A DNA stretch of 64,000 nucleotides, taken from assembly GCF_013186535.1 (NCBI RefSeq), contig NZ_JABMCZ010000002.1, positions 434,001-498,000 on the forward strand, written 5' to 3'. The number at the start of each line of letters is the position of its first letter. Within the stretch, counting starts at the first letter, position 1. Shown here one piece after another: positions 1 to 8,500 of the stretch. The notes below the pieces were generated by a model. It ran no database searches, was not told the DNA's origin, and saw nothing but the letters and a program-made list of their open reading frames with translations. Both the position numbers and the translations under genes were made by a program. Origin of the DNA: Nocardia terpenica. Its GTDB lineage: Bacteria; Actinomycetota; Actinomycetes; Mycobacteriales; Mycobacteriaceae.

Positions 1-556
1 TGTTCAGCGAGTCGACCAGGCGGAGCTTGGCGGCCTCGACGCCCGGGTCGGCGATGGTCGAGACGATCGCCTCCACGGTGCGGACGCTGTTCTGCCGGAT
101 CGCCTCCTCTTGGGCGAGGGCGTCGGCGGTGGTCTTCGAGGGGGCGGAGCCGCCCTGGCGAACCCCCTTGGCATTGTTGATCATTCCGTCGATCGCGGCG
201 CGCCCGCCGGGCACGCCGTCCAGGCGCGGGGCAGCCTTCTCGGCGGCGGCGATGGCGGCATCGAGCTGTGTGAGGTCGGCGTCCTGCACCAGCGACTGGT
301 TCGCGCCCAGCTGGACCATCTGCTCACCGGAGATGACGGCCGACGCCGCGCTCAGACCGGTGACGGCGGGAATCGCCTCGACGTGTTGGACGGCGGTATC
401 GAGCCTGCTCGAGTCGCTGAACTGTGCTGCGATCCTGGATGCCCCGAGCACCACCGCCACGAGGAGGGGGACGGCCAGCACCGCCGTAACCTTCCAGCGC
501 AGGTCCCAACTGCTAAGCGCCCAACGCTTCCCGCCGGACCTAGCGGCGTCACGCAT
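1..556 (-). CDS. Nitrate/nitrite-sensing-type sensor kinase, N-terminal part (cut by window edge)
   Basis: Only the first 185 codons lie in the window; the gene continues off the left end. Reading the minus strand from ATG at 556 gives a short basic cytoplasmic tail (MRDAARSGGKRWALSSWDLR), one strong membrane helix at about residues 21-38, then an Ala/Asp-rich extracytoplasmic helical region. This is the usual start of actinobacterial NIT-domain sensor kinases, including the CvnA kinase-like members of conservons. The kinase or ATPase part is not visible, so the assignment rests on layout and general resemblance. A GTG about 36 bases upstream in frame is an alternative start; a GGGAG motif abuts the ATG. 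It is divergent from the propionyl-CoA synthetase gene. Whether roadblock or GTPase conservon partners follow cannot be seen. Confidence 0.6.
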   Translation of the reverse strand, partial: MRDAARSGGKRWALSSWDLRWKVTAVLAVPLLVAVVLGASRIAAQFSDSSRLDTAVQHVEAIPAVTGLSAASAVISGEQMVQLGANQSLVQDADLTQLDAAIAAAEKAAPRLDGVPGGRAAIDGMINNAKGVRQGGSAPSKTTADALAQEEAIRQNSVRTVEAIVSTIADPGVEAAKLRLVDSLN

Positions 557-874
557 CTCCCACTCACTTTCCAAACTGGCCCCAGCCACGCGCCATCAGC
601 GAGCCTCCACGATCGCACGCGCGGCTCGACAGGCAGAGCTGGCCGAGAACTGCGGCTGGCCGAGAAATTGCGTCCATGACGGCCGAAATATGTGACATGC
701 GATTCTAACGGATAGATAACTTCTTGTGTGACCTCTTGGCAACGTCCAGCCGTTGACCTGGCGGTTTCAGACAAAATTGAAGGTCGCGGCGTCCGCCCGG
801 ACGTCGCGTGAAGTCTGCCACAATCAGGCTGATCTATCGAGGCGGGCGTCGAAGCGAGGCAGGGAGTCACACGG
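557..874. other. Divergent intergenic region
   Basis: These 318 bases separate the divergent sensor-kinase and propionyl-CoA synthetase genes and must hold both promoters. A GGGAG ribosome binding site at about 861-865 supports the TTG start at 875. TGTGAC-like half sites occur near 690 and 735 but do not form a convincing palindrome. No RNA gene or repeat was seen. Confidence 0.5.
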
Positions 875-2944
875 TTGAACGCGAAGCAGGAGTACCGGCC
901 CACCTACCAGACGAGCCTGGTCGATCCCTCGGACTTCTGGCGTGCCGCCGCTGAGGCTGTTACCTGGGATGTTGCGCCCACTCTGATCCTCGACAGCACC
1001 GCCCGCCCGACCGCTCGCTGGTTCCCCGACGGCCGCCTCAACACCTCCTACAACGCCCTCGATCGACATGTGCGCGATATCACAGCGGAAGAGGGCTCGA
1101 CGCCCGAACAGAGCGGTGCTCACTTCCAGACCGGCGGTCGCGCCGACCAACCGGCCCTAATATACGACTCCGCTATGACGGGCGCCACACGTATTTACAC
1201 CTACGCCGAGTTGCTGGCGGAGGTCGCCCGATTCGCGGGGGCGATGCTGCGGCTCGGCGTGCACACCGGTGACCGGGTGGTCATCTACATGCCGATGATC
1301 CCGGAGGCCGTGATCGCCATGCTCGCCTGCGCCCGGATCGGCGCGGTGCACTCGGTGGTGTTCGGCGGGTTCGCCGCGCACGAGCTGGCCGCGCGCATCG
1401 ACGACGCGGAGCCGACGCTGGTCGTCACCGCCTCGGGCGGGCTGGAGCCGGGCAAGCGCATCGAGTATCCGCCGATCGTGCTGTCGGCGCTGGATCAGGC
1501 GAAGACCACCGCGGTCCGGCACGTGGTGGTCAAGCACCGCGACGGCTTTCCCGTCATCCCTTTCGCCGCACCGCAACCCGCCGCCGACGGACTACCGGGC
1601 TCGGCCGACAGCGTGGCGGCGCAGTGGCTGGACTGGGAGGACATGATTCGCGACGCCGAACCGGCCGAGCCGGTGTCGGTGGCGGCCACCGATCCGCTCT
1701 ACATCCTCTACACCTCCGGCACCACCGGGAAGCCCAAGGGCGTGGTGCGCGACAACGGCGGGCACGCGGTCGCGCTGACCTGGTCGATGCGCAACATCTA
1801 CGACGTGGGCCCGGGGCAGGTCATGCTGACCACCTCCGACATCGGCTGGGTGGTCGGGCACTCCTACATCGTGTACGCGCCGCTGCTGGTGGGCGGGACC
1901 ACCGTGCTCTACGAGGGCAAGCCGATCGGCACGCCGGACGCGGGCACCTTCTGGCGGCTGGTCGACCGGTACGACGTGCACGTCATGTTCACCGCGCCGA
2001 CCGCGCTGCGGGCCATCCGCCGCGCCGACCCGGAGGCGAACGCGGCGCATCGGCACGACCTGTCCCGGCTGCGGGCGCTGTTCTGCGCCGGTGAGCGGCT
2101 GGACCCGGCCACCTACGAGTGGGCGCGCGACGTGCTGCTGGCGAAGCGGCCGGACTGCCCGGTGGTGGACCACTGGTGGCAGACCGAGACCGGCTGGCCG
2201 ATCTGCGCGGATCCGCTCGGGCTGCAGGAACTTCCGATCAAGCCGGGTTCGGCGTCGGTGCCGGTGCCGGGGTATCGGCTGCGGGTGCTGGACTACGAGG
2301 GCGACGCGGTCGCGTCGGGGGTGGAGGGCAATATCGTGCTCGGTCTGCCGCTGCCGCCGGGCGCGTTGACCGGGCTGTGGGGCGACGACGAGCGGTTCGC
2401 CCGCTCCTATCTGTCGGCCTATCCGGGGCACTTCCTGTCCGGTGACTCCGGGTACTTCGACGACGACGGCTATCTGTTCGTGCTGGGCCGCAGCGACGAT
2501 GTGATCAATATGGCAGGGCATCGGCTGTCCGCGGGCGGGATCGAGGCCGCGGTGGCAGGGCACGAGGCGGTGGCCGAGTGCGCGGTCATCGGCATTCCGG
2601 ACGAGCTGAAGGGGCAGCGGCCGATCGCGTACGTGGTGCTCAAGACCGGCGGGGCGAGCGGAGAGACCGTGGCGGTCGATCCCGAGCGGCTGCGCGAGGA
2701 GGTGATCGCCCGGGTGCGCGACCAGATCGGGGCGATCGCCACCCTGCACGATGTGGTGGTCGTGCAGGCGCTGCCCAAGACCCGCTCGGGCAAGATCCTG
2801 CGCCGCACCATCCGTCAGATCGCGGCCGGGGAGCAGTGGGAGATGCCTGCCACCATCGAGGATCCGGCGGTGCTGAAGGCGCTGGAGGACCAGATCATCA
2901 CGACCCGCGCCGACTCCGACGACGAGGAGCCGGTGTCCCCGTAG
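875..2944 (+). CDS. prpE: Propionyl-CoA synthetase (acyl-CoA synthetase, PrpE type)
   Basis: A 689-residue member of the ANL adenylate-forming superfamily that would activate propionate (or acetate) to the acyl-CoA through an acyl-AMP. It has the short-chain acyl-CoA synthetase N-terminal cap (about residues 25-85), the P-loop-like motif YTSGTTGKPKG near residues 279-289, then the PrpE-typical stretch VVRDNGGHAVAL, the WWQTETGW motif that lines the acyl pocket, a YFSGD-like hinge region (HFLSGDSGYFDDDG), and the C-terminal catalytic lysine motif PKTRSGKILRRTI. The RDNGGH stretch separates PrpE from Acs in my recollection. The start is TTG at 875 behind a GCAGGGAG ribosome binding site. It is somewhat longer than enterobacterial PrpE. 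No methylcitrate-cycle genes are adjacent, so it may serve general propionate salvage. Confidence 0.9.
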   Translation: MNAKQEYRPTYQTSLVDPSDFWRAAAEAVTWDVAPTLILDSTARPTARWFPDGRLNTSYNALDRHVRDITAEEGSTPEQSGAHFQTGGRADQPALIYDSAMTGATRIYTYAELLAEVARFAGAMLRLGVHTGDRVVIYMPMIPEAVIAMLACARIGAVHSVVFGGFAAHELAARIDDAEPTLVVTASGGLEPGKRIEYPPIVLSALDQAKTTAVRHVVVKHRDGFPVIPFAAPQPAADGLPGSADSVAAQWLDWEDMIRDAEPAEPVSVAATDPLYILYTSGTTGKPKGVVRDNGGHAVALTWSMRNIYDVGPGQVMLTTSDIGWVVGHSYIVYAPLLVGGTTVLYEGKPIGTPDAGTFWRLVDRYDVHVMFTAPTALRAIRRADPEANAAHRHDLSRLRALFCAGERLDPATYEWARDVLLAKRPDCPVVDHWWQTETGWPICADPLGLQELPIKPGSASVPVPGYRLRVLDYEGDAVASGVEGNIVLGLPLPPGALTGLWGDDERFARSYLSAYPGHFLSGDSGYFDDDGYLFVLGRSDDVINMAGHRLSAGGIEAAVAGHEAVAECAVIGIPDELKGQRPIAYVVLKTGGASGETVAVDPERLREEVIARVRDQIGAIATLHDVVVVQALPKTRSGKILRRTIRQIAAGEQWEMPATIEDPAVLKALEDQIITTRADSDDEEPVSP

Positions 2945-3075
2945 GGCGGGCCGCCTTACCGATTTCTCATGAACGGTTTACCCGGGGCCCAGTCCGGGCA
3001 CCTAGCGTCGGAGTGGTCGCCGCCACAGGCGAAAGCCCAAGGCGGCATGGTGTTTCCGACTGAAAGGAACTGTTC

Positions 3076-3462
3076 GTGTCCCTGTCGCGCGCCCGTTTCG
3101 CCGCCGCCACGCTGGCCGTCGGCACCCTGACAACCGTTGCGGCCCTGTTGATTCCGGGTACCGCCTCCGCCGACCCCGCCGAACTCGCTGCGCCGCTTCT
3201 GAATTCGACCTGTACGTTCGATCAGGTCGACGCCGCGCTGCGCGACAAGGCCCCGCAGCTGGCCTCGGCGCTGGACGCCGACCCCGAGCAGAAGGCGAAG
3301 CTGAAGCAGATGTTCGACCAGCCGGTCGAGCAGCGCCGCGCCCAGGCCCAGGCATACCTGTCCCAGCACCCCGACCAGGCGCGGCAGGCCGAGAACGACC
3401 CGCGCGCCGCGGGGATCGGGCAGACGCTGCGGGCGGTGGCCGATTCGTGCCATAACTACTGA
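3076..3462 (+). CDS. Hemophore-related secreted protein
   Basis: A 128-residue exported protein starting at GTG 3076 behind GAAAGGA. It has a Sec signal peptide: MSLSRARFAAATLAVGT, a hydrophobic core, then cleavage probably after TASA-D at about residue 32. The mature part is helical and carries one Cys near each end (NSTCTFDQVDAAL and ADSCHNY), giving the two-cysteine layout of the hemophore-related family found across Nocardia and mycobacteria (related to the heme carrier Rv0203 in my recollection). The likely role is binding or relaying heme outside the membrane. Heme ligands cannot be assigned from sequence alone. A palindromic repeat begins two bases after the stop codon. It lies directly upstream of prrAB. 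Confidence 0.75.
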   Translation: MSLSRARFAAATLAVGTLTTVAALLIPGTASADPAELAAPLLNSTCTFDQVDAALRDKAPQLASALDADPEQKAKLKQMFDQPVEQRRAQAQAYLSQHPDQARQAENDPRAAGIGQTLRAVADSCHNY

Positions 3463-3464
3463 GA

Positions 3465-3487
3465 TCCCGGCCAAAAGCATGCCGGGA
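3465..3487 (+). repeat. 23-bp palindromic repeat, copy 1
   Basis: Arms TCCCGGC and GCCGGGA flank a CAAAAGCAT core. The copy begins two bases after the hemophore-related gene stop and can fold as a 7-bp GC-rich hairpin with a 9-base loop. It probably acts as a 3' end or terminator element. Confidence 0.85.
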
Positions 3488-3554
3488 AAAGATGAAATGA
3501 GTGGATCGCGCGCCCTGCTGCAGCAAAGAAGCGGCAGAACGGCCGCGGTGCAGA

Positions 3555-4271
3555 ATGAACCCTGTGACAAGCGAGCGCGACACTCCGACTGTTCTGCTGG
3601 TCGACGATGACGAGGACCTGTTGGCCTCGGTCGAGCGGGGGCTGCGGCTGTCCGGGTTCCGGGTGCTGATCGCCCGCGACGGCGCGGCGGCGCTGCGCTG
3701 TGTGGGCGAGCAGTCGCCCGATGCGATCGTGCTGGATATGAACATGCCGGTGCTCGACGGCGCGGGAGTGGTGACGGCGTTGCGGGCATTGGGGAACGAG
3801 GTGCCGATCTGCGTGCTGTCGGCGCGCAACTCGGTCGACGACCGCATCGCCGGGCTGGAGTCCGGCGCGGACGACTACCTGGTGAAACCGTTCGTGCTGG
3901 CCGAATTGGTGGCGCGGATCCGGGCCCTGCTGCGCCGCCGCACCGACGCGAACGGGCCGACCACCCCCGGCGCGCTCGCCGTGGGTCCGCTGGAGATCGA
4001 TGTGGCGGGCTATCGCGCGCTGCTGCACGGCCGGGAGATCGACCTCACCAAGCGCGAATTCGAGCTGCTGTCCACGCTGGCCCGCAATGCGGGGGTGGTG
4101 CTGTCGCGCGAGCGCCTGCTGGAGCTGGTGTGGGGCTACGATTTCGCCGCCGACACCAATGTGGTCGACGTGTTCGTCGGCTATCTGCGCCGCAAGCTGG
4201 AGGGCGACGGCACCCCGCGGCTGCTGCACACCATTCGCGGGGTGGGATTCGTGCTGCGGGCGCCGAAATGA
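3555..4271 (+). CDS. prrA: Two-component response regulator PrrA (OmpR family)
   Basis: A 238-residue OmpR/PhoB-type regulator. The receiver domain (about residues 8-125) shows the acidic pair in LLVDDDEDL, the phospho-acceptor Asp in IVLDMNMPVLDG, the Ser in VLSARNSVDDR and the Lys in DDYLVKPF. The C-terminal winged helix has LTKREFELL and ends VVDVFVGYLRRKLE...RGVGFVLR. The wording is nearly that of M. tuberculosis PrrA as I recall it. ATG 3555 is preferred; an in-frame ATG at 3501 would prepend an unlikely tail that overlaps the repeat region, and GTG 3564 is possible. The stop overlaps the prrB start by four bases (ATGA), so the two are translationally coupled. Confidence 0.93.
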   Translation: MNPVTSERDTPTVLLVDDDEDLLASVERGLRLSGFRVLIARDGAAALRCVGEQSPDAIVLDMNMPVLDGAGVVTALRALGNEVPICVLSARNSVDDRIAGLESGADDYLVKPFVLAELVARIRALLRRRTDANGPTTPGALAVGPLEIDVAGYRALLHGREIDLTKREFELLSTLARNAGVVLSRERLLELVWGYDFAADTNVVDVFVGYLRRKLEGDGTPRLLHTIRGVGFVLRAPK

Positions 4272-5626
4272 CGACCGCCGCGCCCCGCACCCGCCGGTCG
4301 TATTCGCTGCGCACCCGGGTGGCGGGGGCGGCCGCGCTGGGCGCGGTCATCATCACCGCCGTCCTGGGCACGGTGACGGTGCAGGTTCTCAAGCGCAACA
4401 ATCTGGCCCAGGCCGATCAGGAACTGGCCATCGCCTCGCGCATCGTGCTGATCGAGCCGACGATCGCGGTCACGGTGCTGCGGGCGGTCGGGCCGAACAA
4501 GGAGATCGCCGTCACGGTACGGAAAGGCGGGTCGGTGTTCTCCACCAGTCTGCAGGTGCCGCCGCTGAGTCCGGGCTCGCAGACGGTGACCCTGGACGGC
4601 ACCCCGTACCGGGTGCTGACCGCGGACCAGCCCTCGGGAAGCACCGTCTCCCTTGCCATTCCGCTGACCGAGGCGTACCAGGCCAGCGCCCAGCAGCAGC
4701 GCTGGGTGCTGCTCGCGGCCGGGCTGGCGGTCGTCGCGGCGGCCGGGCTGGGCTGGGTGTTCGGCGGGCGCGCGGTGCGGCCGATCATGGACCTCACCCG
4801 GCAGGTGGGCGCGCGCAGCGGCATCGGCGAATCCGAGGCACCGGTCGACGGTTCCGGCGTGCGCGAGGCCGAACAGCTTGCCGACGCGGTGAATTCGCTG
4901 CTGGAGCGGGTGAACCGGGCCCAGGGCGAGACGGCGGCGGCGCTGGAGACCGCGCGCGATTTCGCGGCGGTGTCGGCGCACGAGCTGCGTACCCCGCTGA
5001 CCGCCATGCGCACCGACCTGGAGGTGCTGCGCACCCTCGACCTGGACGAGACCCAGCGCGCCGAGATCCTCACCGACCTGCAGCGCAGTCAGGGCCGGGT
5101 GGAGGCGACGCTGTCGGCGCTGGAGCGGCTGGCCGCCGGTGAACTCACCAACGACAGCGACCATGTGGTCACCGATGTCGGCGAACTGGTCGACCAGGCG
5201 GCCCACGACGCCATGCGGCACTTCCCCACCCTGCACGTGCGCATCGAGACCGATCCGGAACTGATCACCCGCGGGCTGCCGACCGGCCTGCGGCTGGCGG
5301 TGGACAACGCGCTGACCAATTCGGTGCGGCACGGCGGGGCGACGCAGGCGCTGGTGTCGGCGCGGCGCACCCCCGACGGCTACATCGTGATCTCGGTGGA
5401 CGACAACGGCCGCGGCATCCCGCCGGAGGAGCGGGCCGCGGTGTTCGAGCGCTTCTTCCGCGGCAGCCAGGCCACCCGGGGCGGTTCCGGGCTGGGGCTG
5501 GCGCTGGTCGCCCAGCAGGCCCAACTGCACGGCGGCCGAGCCTATTTCGACGACGGCACACAGGGCGGGGTGCGCCTGGTGCTGGTGCTGCCGGATCGGC
5601 CGCGACCCCCGCGAATCGAGCGCTGA
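4268..5626 (+). CDS. prrB: Sensor histidine kinase PrrB
   Basis: A 452-residue membrane histidine kinase paired with PrrA through an ATGA overlap. It has a first membrane helix at about residues 17-40, an extracytoplasmic sensor region, a second helix near residues 140-165, then a HAMP linker, the H-box FAAVSAHELRTPLTAMRTD with the phospho-acceptor His, an N-box (LAVDNALTNSVRHGG), and G boxes (DDNGRGIPPEER and GGSGLGLALV). The stimulus is not evident. In M. tuberculosis the PrrAB pair is essential and linked to intracellular adaptation; that is family knowledge. The neighbours, a hemophore-like gene upstream and a YhgE/Pip-like gene downstream, are not the usual mycobacterial neighbours as I recall them. 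Confidence 0.92.
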   Translation: MTTAAPRTRRSYSLRTRVAGAAALGAVIITAVLGTVTVQVLKRNNLAQADQELAIASRIVLIEPTIAVTVLRAVGPNKEIAVTVRKGGSVFSTSLQVPPLSPGSQTVTLDGTPYRVLTADQPSGSTVSLAIPLTEAYQASAQQQRWVLLAAGLAVVAAAGLGWVFGGRAVRPIMDLTRQVGARSGIGESEAPVDGSGVREAEQLADAVNSLLERVNRAQGETAAALETARDFAAVSAHELRTPLTAMRTDLEVLRTLDLDETQRAEILTDLQRSQGRVEATLSALERLAAGELTNDSDHVVTDVGELVDQAAHDAMRHFPTLHVRIETDPELITRGLPTGLRLAVDNALTNSVRHGGATQALVSARRTPDGYIVISVDDNGRGIPPEERAAVFERFFRGSQATRGGSGLGLALVAQQAQLHGGRAYFDDGTQGGVRLVLVLPDRPRPPRIER

Positions 5627-5700
5627 GCAGCGGCGACCCTTAGCGATTCCTCAGAGCTACGCCAAGACCCGCGCAGGGCGACCGGCTACGGTCTGGGGTT

Positions 5701-6870
5701 GTGGTCGCAAAACGCACTCGCTGGATCCTGCTCGTGGTCGTGCTGCTCGTCGCCGGTGCGGTCGGCGGCGGCGTGGTCTGGGCGCGCCATGGTTCCTCGG
5801 CGCCCACGGACGTCGCGATCGTGAACGCCGATACCGGCCCGATCGGCGCCCGCATCGTGAAGGCGCTGCAGGGTGGCGGCGCGCACGCCTGGACCGAGGT
5901 CAAGCCCGGCGACGCGAGCACCGCGCACTACGCGGCGGTGGTCACGCTGCCCGCCGATCTGAGCTCCTCGCTCGGCACCCTGGCCTCGGCCAAGCCGCAC
6001 CGCGCGCAGGTGACCGTGGACAGCAATCGCGATGCCGATCCGAATACGGTGAACGACGCGGTCACCGAGGTGACCCGCCGGATCGGCGCGGCCGGGGTGG
6101 ACGCCACGCTCGCGGCCGTCGCCACCGCGCGCGGCTCGGTGCAGCAGGTGGCGTTCACCACGCAGCTGCTGGGCGCGGGCGTACAGGCCGCCGCCAATGC
6201 GTCGGGCCAGTTCAGCGGCGGCGCGGATCAGATGCTCGGATTCCTGAACACCGCCAAGGACGGGGCCGGGCAGCTGACCGCCGGTATCGCGCAACTGAAT
6301 CAGGCCCTGGGCGCGGCGACCGATCAGGCCGACAGCCTGGCCGGTGCGCTGGACGCGACCGGGCTGACCATCGGCCAGGTGGACACGTCGGCCACCCAGC
6401 TGAGCACGGGACTGGATCAGATCGTGCCGCTGCTGCGGGGGCTGCCGTTCGCGAGCGATCCCCGGTTGGCCGACATCATCGGCAAACTCGACGCATTGCG
6501 CGGGGTGGCGGGCCAGGCCGGTTCGCAGCTGTCCGGGTTCGCCCAGCTCACCGGGAGCGGCACCGATCCGAACACGCCGGTGAGCACGCTGCTGCGCGAT
6601 GCCGCGAAGCGCTTGAATGCCGCGGGCGCGCAACTGAATCAGGGCGCCGAGCTGGCCAAGCAGGTGCCGCAGCTGGCCGACCAGGGGGCCGGCCAGCTGC
6701 AGGGCGCCATCGCGGCACTCACCGGCGGTGTTCAGCAGCTTCAGCAGATCGTTGGCAACCTCAATACCCAGGCGGGCAAGGCCCTCGACGATCTACCGGT
6801 GCGCAGCAGCAATCAGCAGTCGGCGATCGCGAATGCGCTGAGCGATCCGGTCGATGTGGTCCGGAAGTAG
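5701..6870 (+). CDS. YhgE/Pip-like membrane protein lacking the C-terminal membrane domain
   Basis: A 389-residue protein starting at GTG 5701. One N-terminal membrane helix (about residues 6-27) is followed by an extracytoplasmic region resembling the YhgE/Pip N-terminal domain (VAIVNADTGPIGARI, YAAVVTLPADLSSSL), then long Ala/Gln/Leu heptad-rich helices with repeated QL.AG.AQLNQ-type segments. Full YhgE/Pip proteins (phage infection protein and type VII-secretion-linked proteins) end in about five membrane helices. None is present here, so this is a single-pass short form. It follows prrB by 74 bases and may be co-transcribed with it. Its stop codon abuts the convergent FKBP stop with no gap. 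Function unknown; surface or envelope role inferred. Confidence 0.6.
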   Translation: MVAKRTRWILLVVVLLVAGAVGGGVVWARHGSSAPTDVAIVNADTGPIGARIVKALQGGGAHAWTEVKPGDASTAHYAAVVTLPADLSSSLGTLASAKPHRAQVTVDSNRDADPNTVNDAVTEVTRRIGAAGVDATLAAVATARGSVQQVAFTTQLLGAGVQAAANASGQFSGGADQMLGFLNTAKDGAGQLTAGIAQLNQALGAATDQADSLAGALDATGLTIGQVDTSATQLSTGLDQIVPLLRGLPFASDPRLADIIGKLDALRGVAGQAGSQLSGFAQLTGSGTDPNTPVSTLLRDAAKRLNAAGAQLNQGAELAKQVPQLADQGAGQLQGAIAALTGGVQQLQQIVGNLNTQAGKALDDLPVRSSNQQSAIANALSDPVDVVRK

Positions 6871-7233
6871 TTACTCGACCACGTCCAGCAGGTCGATGAC
6901 GAACACCAGGGTCTTGCCCGACAGGTGGTGGCCCGCACCGGCCGGGCCGTAGGCGAGCTCCGGCGGGATGGTGAGCTGGCGGCGGCCGCCGACCTTCATG
7001 CCGGGGATGCCCTCCTGCCAGCCCTGGATGAGGCCGCGCAGCGGGAAGGTCAGGGATTCGCCCCGGTTCCAGGAAGAATCGAATTCCGCGCCGGTGTCGT
7101 ATTCCACGCCCACGTAGTGCACCTCGACGGTCCCACCGGGAACCGCCTCGGCACCCGTGCCCTCGACGAGATCCTTGATCACCAGCGTGGTGGGCGCGGG
7201 GCCGTCCTGGAAATCGACTTCCGGCTTGGTCAT
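6871..7233 (-). CDS. FKBP-type peptidyl-prolyl cis-trans isomerase
   Basis: A 120-residue single-domain FKBP without signal peptide, so cytoplasmic. The family signature is clear: VEVHYVGVEYDTGAEFDSSW, the FPLRGLIQGWQEGIPGMKVGGRR core containing the active-site Trp, and IPPELAYG before the last strand. Length is typical of small actinobacterial FKBPs. It would catalyse prolyl isomerisation and assist folding. It is transcribed divergently from the SpoU methyltransferase gene and converges with the YhgE-like gene, sharing a junction of directly abutting stop codons (TAG then TTA). Confidence 0.93.
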   Translation of the reverse strand: MTKPEVDFQDGPAPTTLVIKDLVEGTGAEAVPGGTVEVHYVGVEYDTGAEFDSSWNRGESLTFPLRGLIQGWQEGIPGMKVGGRRQLTIPPELAYGPAGAGHHLSGKTLVFVIDLLDVVE

Positions 7234-7362
7234 GCGTCCTCTTCCGTTCGATGGATGAAACCACTCGAGTATTCACCATAGTGGGGCGCCTCAAACTGTG
7301 AGCTGTGCCGAACCCCCGCCCCTTCGGCCCGGCGGTTCGCGGGCCGGGCAGGATGAACACCC

Positions 7363-8166
7363 GTGGCTGAAGTGATCGACATCATCGATCCCGCGGACCC
7401 TCGGGTCGCCGATTTTCGGGATCTGAACTCCGCGGATCGGCGGCCGGATCTGCCGGGGCGCTCCGGGTTGGTGATCGCGGAGGGTGTGGTGGTGGTGCGG
7501 CGCATGCTGGCGTCGCGGTTTCCGCCGTTCGCGCTGTTCGGGGTGGGGCGGCGGTATGAGGAATTGGCCGCGGATCTGGGCGGGGTGCGGGTGCCGTACT
7601 ACCGGACCACCGCGGAGGTGATGGCCGAGGTGGTCGGGTTCCACCTCAATCGCGGCGTGCTGGCCGCGGCGCGGCGGCCGCCGGAGCTGTCGGTGGACGA
7701 GGTGCTGGCGTCGGCGCGCACGGTCGCGGTGCTGGAGGGCGTCAACGATCACGAGAACATCGGCTCGATCTTCCGCAATGCCGCCGGGCTGGGCGCGGAC
7801 GCGGTGCTTTTCGGTGACCGCTGCGCCGATCCGCTGTACCGTCGCGCCGTGCGGGTATCGATGGGGCATGTGCTGCGGGTGCCGTTCGCCCGGCTGCCGC
7901 GGTGGCCCGACGGCCTGGAGTTGCTGCGGCAGCGCGGATTCCAGATCATTGCCCTGACCCCGAATCCGGCCGCGCCGACGCTGGCGGCGGCGCTGACCGG
8001 CGACCGGGTGGCGCTGCTGCTCGGCGCCGAGGGACCGGGCCTGACCGAGGAGGCCATGCGCGCCACCGACGTTCGCGCCCGCATCCCCATGACCCCGGGC
8101 ACCGACTCACTGAACGTGGCCACCGCCGCGGCGATGGCCTTCTACGAAAGGGTGCGCATCTCGTGA
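7363..8166 (+). CDS. SpoU/TrmH family RNA 2'-O-ribose methyltransferase
   Basis: A 267-residue SPOUT-fold methyltransferase starting at GTG 7363. The N-terminal substrate-binding region (about residues 1-105) precedes the knotted SpoU domain with motif 1 NDHENIGSIFRNAAGLGADA, motif 2 LLLGAEGPGLTEEAM, and motif 3 IPMTPGTDSLNVATAAAMAFYE, which together bind S-adenosylmethionine. It would methylate a ribose 2'-OH in rRNA or tRNA; the exact target cannot be told. Its stop overlaps the start of the following small membrane gene (GTGA), an arrangement shared in my recollection with the M. tuberculosis Rv0881-Rv0882 pair. Confidence 0.9.
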   Translation: MAEVIDIIDPADPRVADFRDLNSADRRPDLPGRSGLVIAEGVVVVRRMLASRFPPFALFGVGRRYEELAADLGGVRVPYYRTTAEVMAEVVGFHLNRGVLAAARRPPELSVDEVLASARTVAVLEGVNDHENIGSIFRNAAGLGADAVLFGDRCADPLYRRAVRVSMGHVLRVPFARLPRWPDGLELLRQRGFQIIALTPNPAAPTLAAALTGDRVALLLGAEGPGLTEEAMRATDVRARIPMTPGTDSLNVATAAAMAFYERVRIS

Positions 8167-8447
8167 GCGAAACCTACGGGCCCGCGCCCGAACCGACGCC
8201 CTGGGCGCCCGGACTGGCCGTCTCGACGCTGGTCGCCCTGCTGACCGCGGCCGGGGTGTACTCGTTCGGCGCGGCGCTGGCGGAGGTGCACTGGATGCTG
8301 GCGGTGGTGGTGAATCTGGTCGCGGTGGGTGGCGCCGCGCCGACGGTGTGGCGGTGGCGGAAGACGCCGGTGACGCGGTGGGTGGTCGGGGGGATCGGGG
8401 TGGGGGTGGTGCTGGGGTGGGTGGCGCTGTTGGTCGGGGCGGTTTAG
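8163..8447 (+). CDS. DUF2537-type small membrane protein
   Basis: A 94-residue protein that starts at GTG 8163 within the stop of the methyltransferase gene, implying translational coupling. After a Pro-rich cytoplasmic start it has three predicted membrane helices (about residues 17-38, 42-60 and 70-92), with a Trp/Arg loop (VWRWRKTPVTRW) between the second and third. This size and location fit the DUF2537 family of Mycobacteriales. Function unknown. A palindromic repeat starts three bases after its stop. Confidence 0.7.
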   Translation: MSETYGPAPEPTPWAPGLAVSTLVALLTAAGVYSFGAALAEVHWMLAVVVNLVAVGGAAPTVWRWRKTPVTRWVVGGIGVGVVLGWVALLVGAV

Positions 8448-8450
8448 GGG

Positions 8451-8473
8451 TCCCGGCCAAAAGCATGCCGGGA
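8451..8473 (+). repeat. 23-bp palindromic repeat, copy 2
   Basis: TCCCGGC and GCCGGGA arms around CAAAAGCAT, in the short gap between the convergent DUF2537 and hypothetical genes. A further right-arm fragment (CACGCCGGGAACAG) follows at about 8487-8500 and touches the stop codon of the minus-strand gene at 8501. Confidence 0.85.
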
Positions 8474-8500
8474 ACAGGGGGACGCTCACGCCGGGAACAG

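Noticed and set aside
680..745. TGTGAC half-sites resembling a CRP operator
   Set aside because: No matching second half at the correct spacing; two isolated half-sites are expected by chance.
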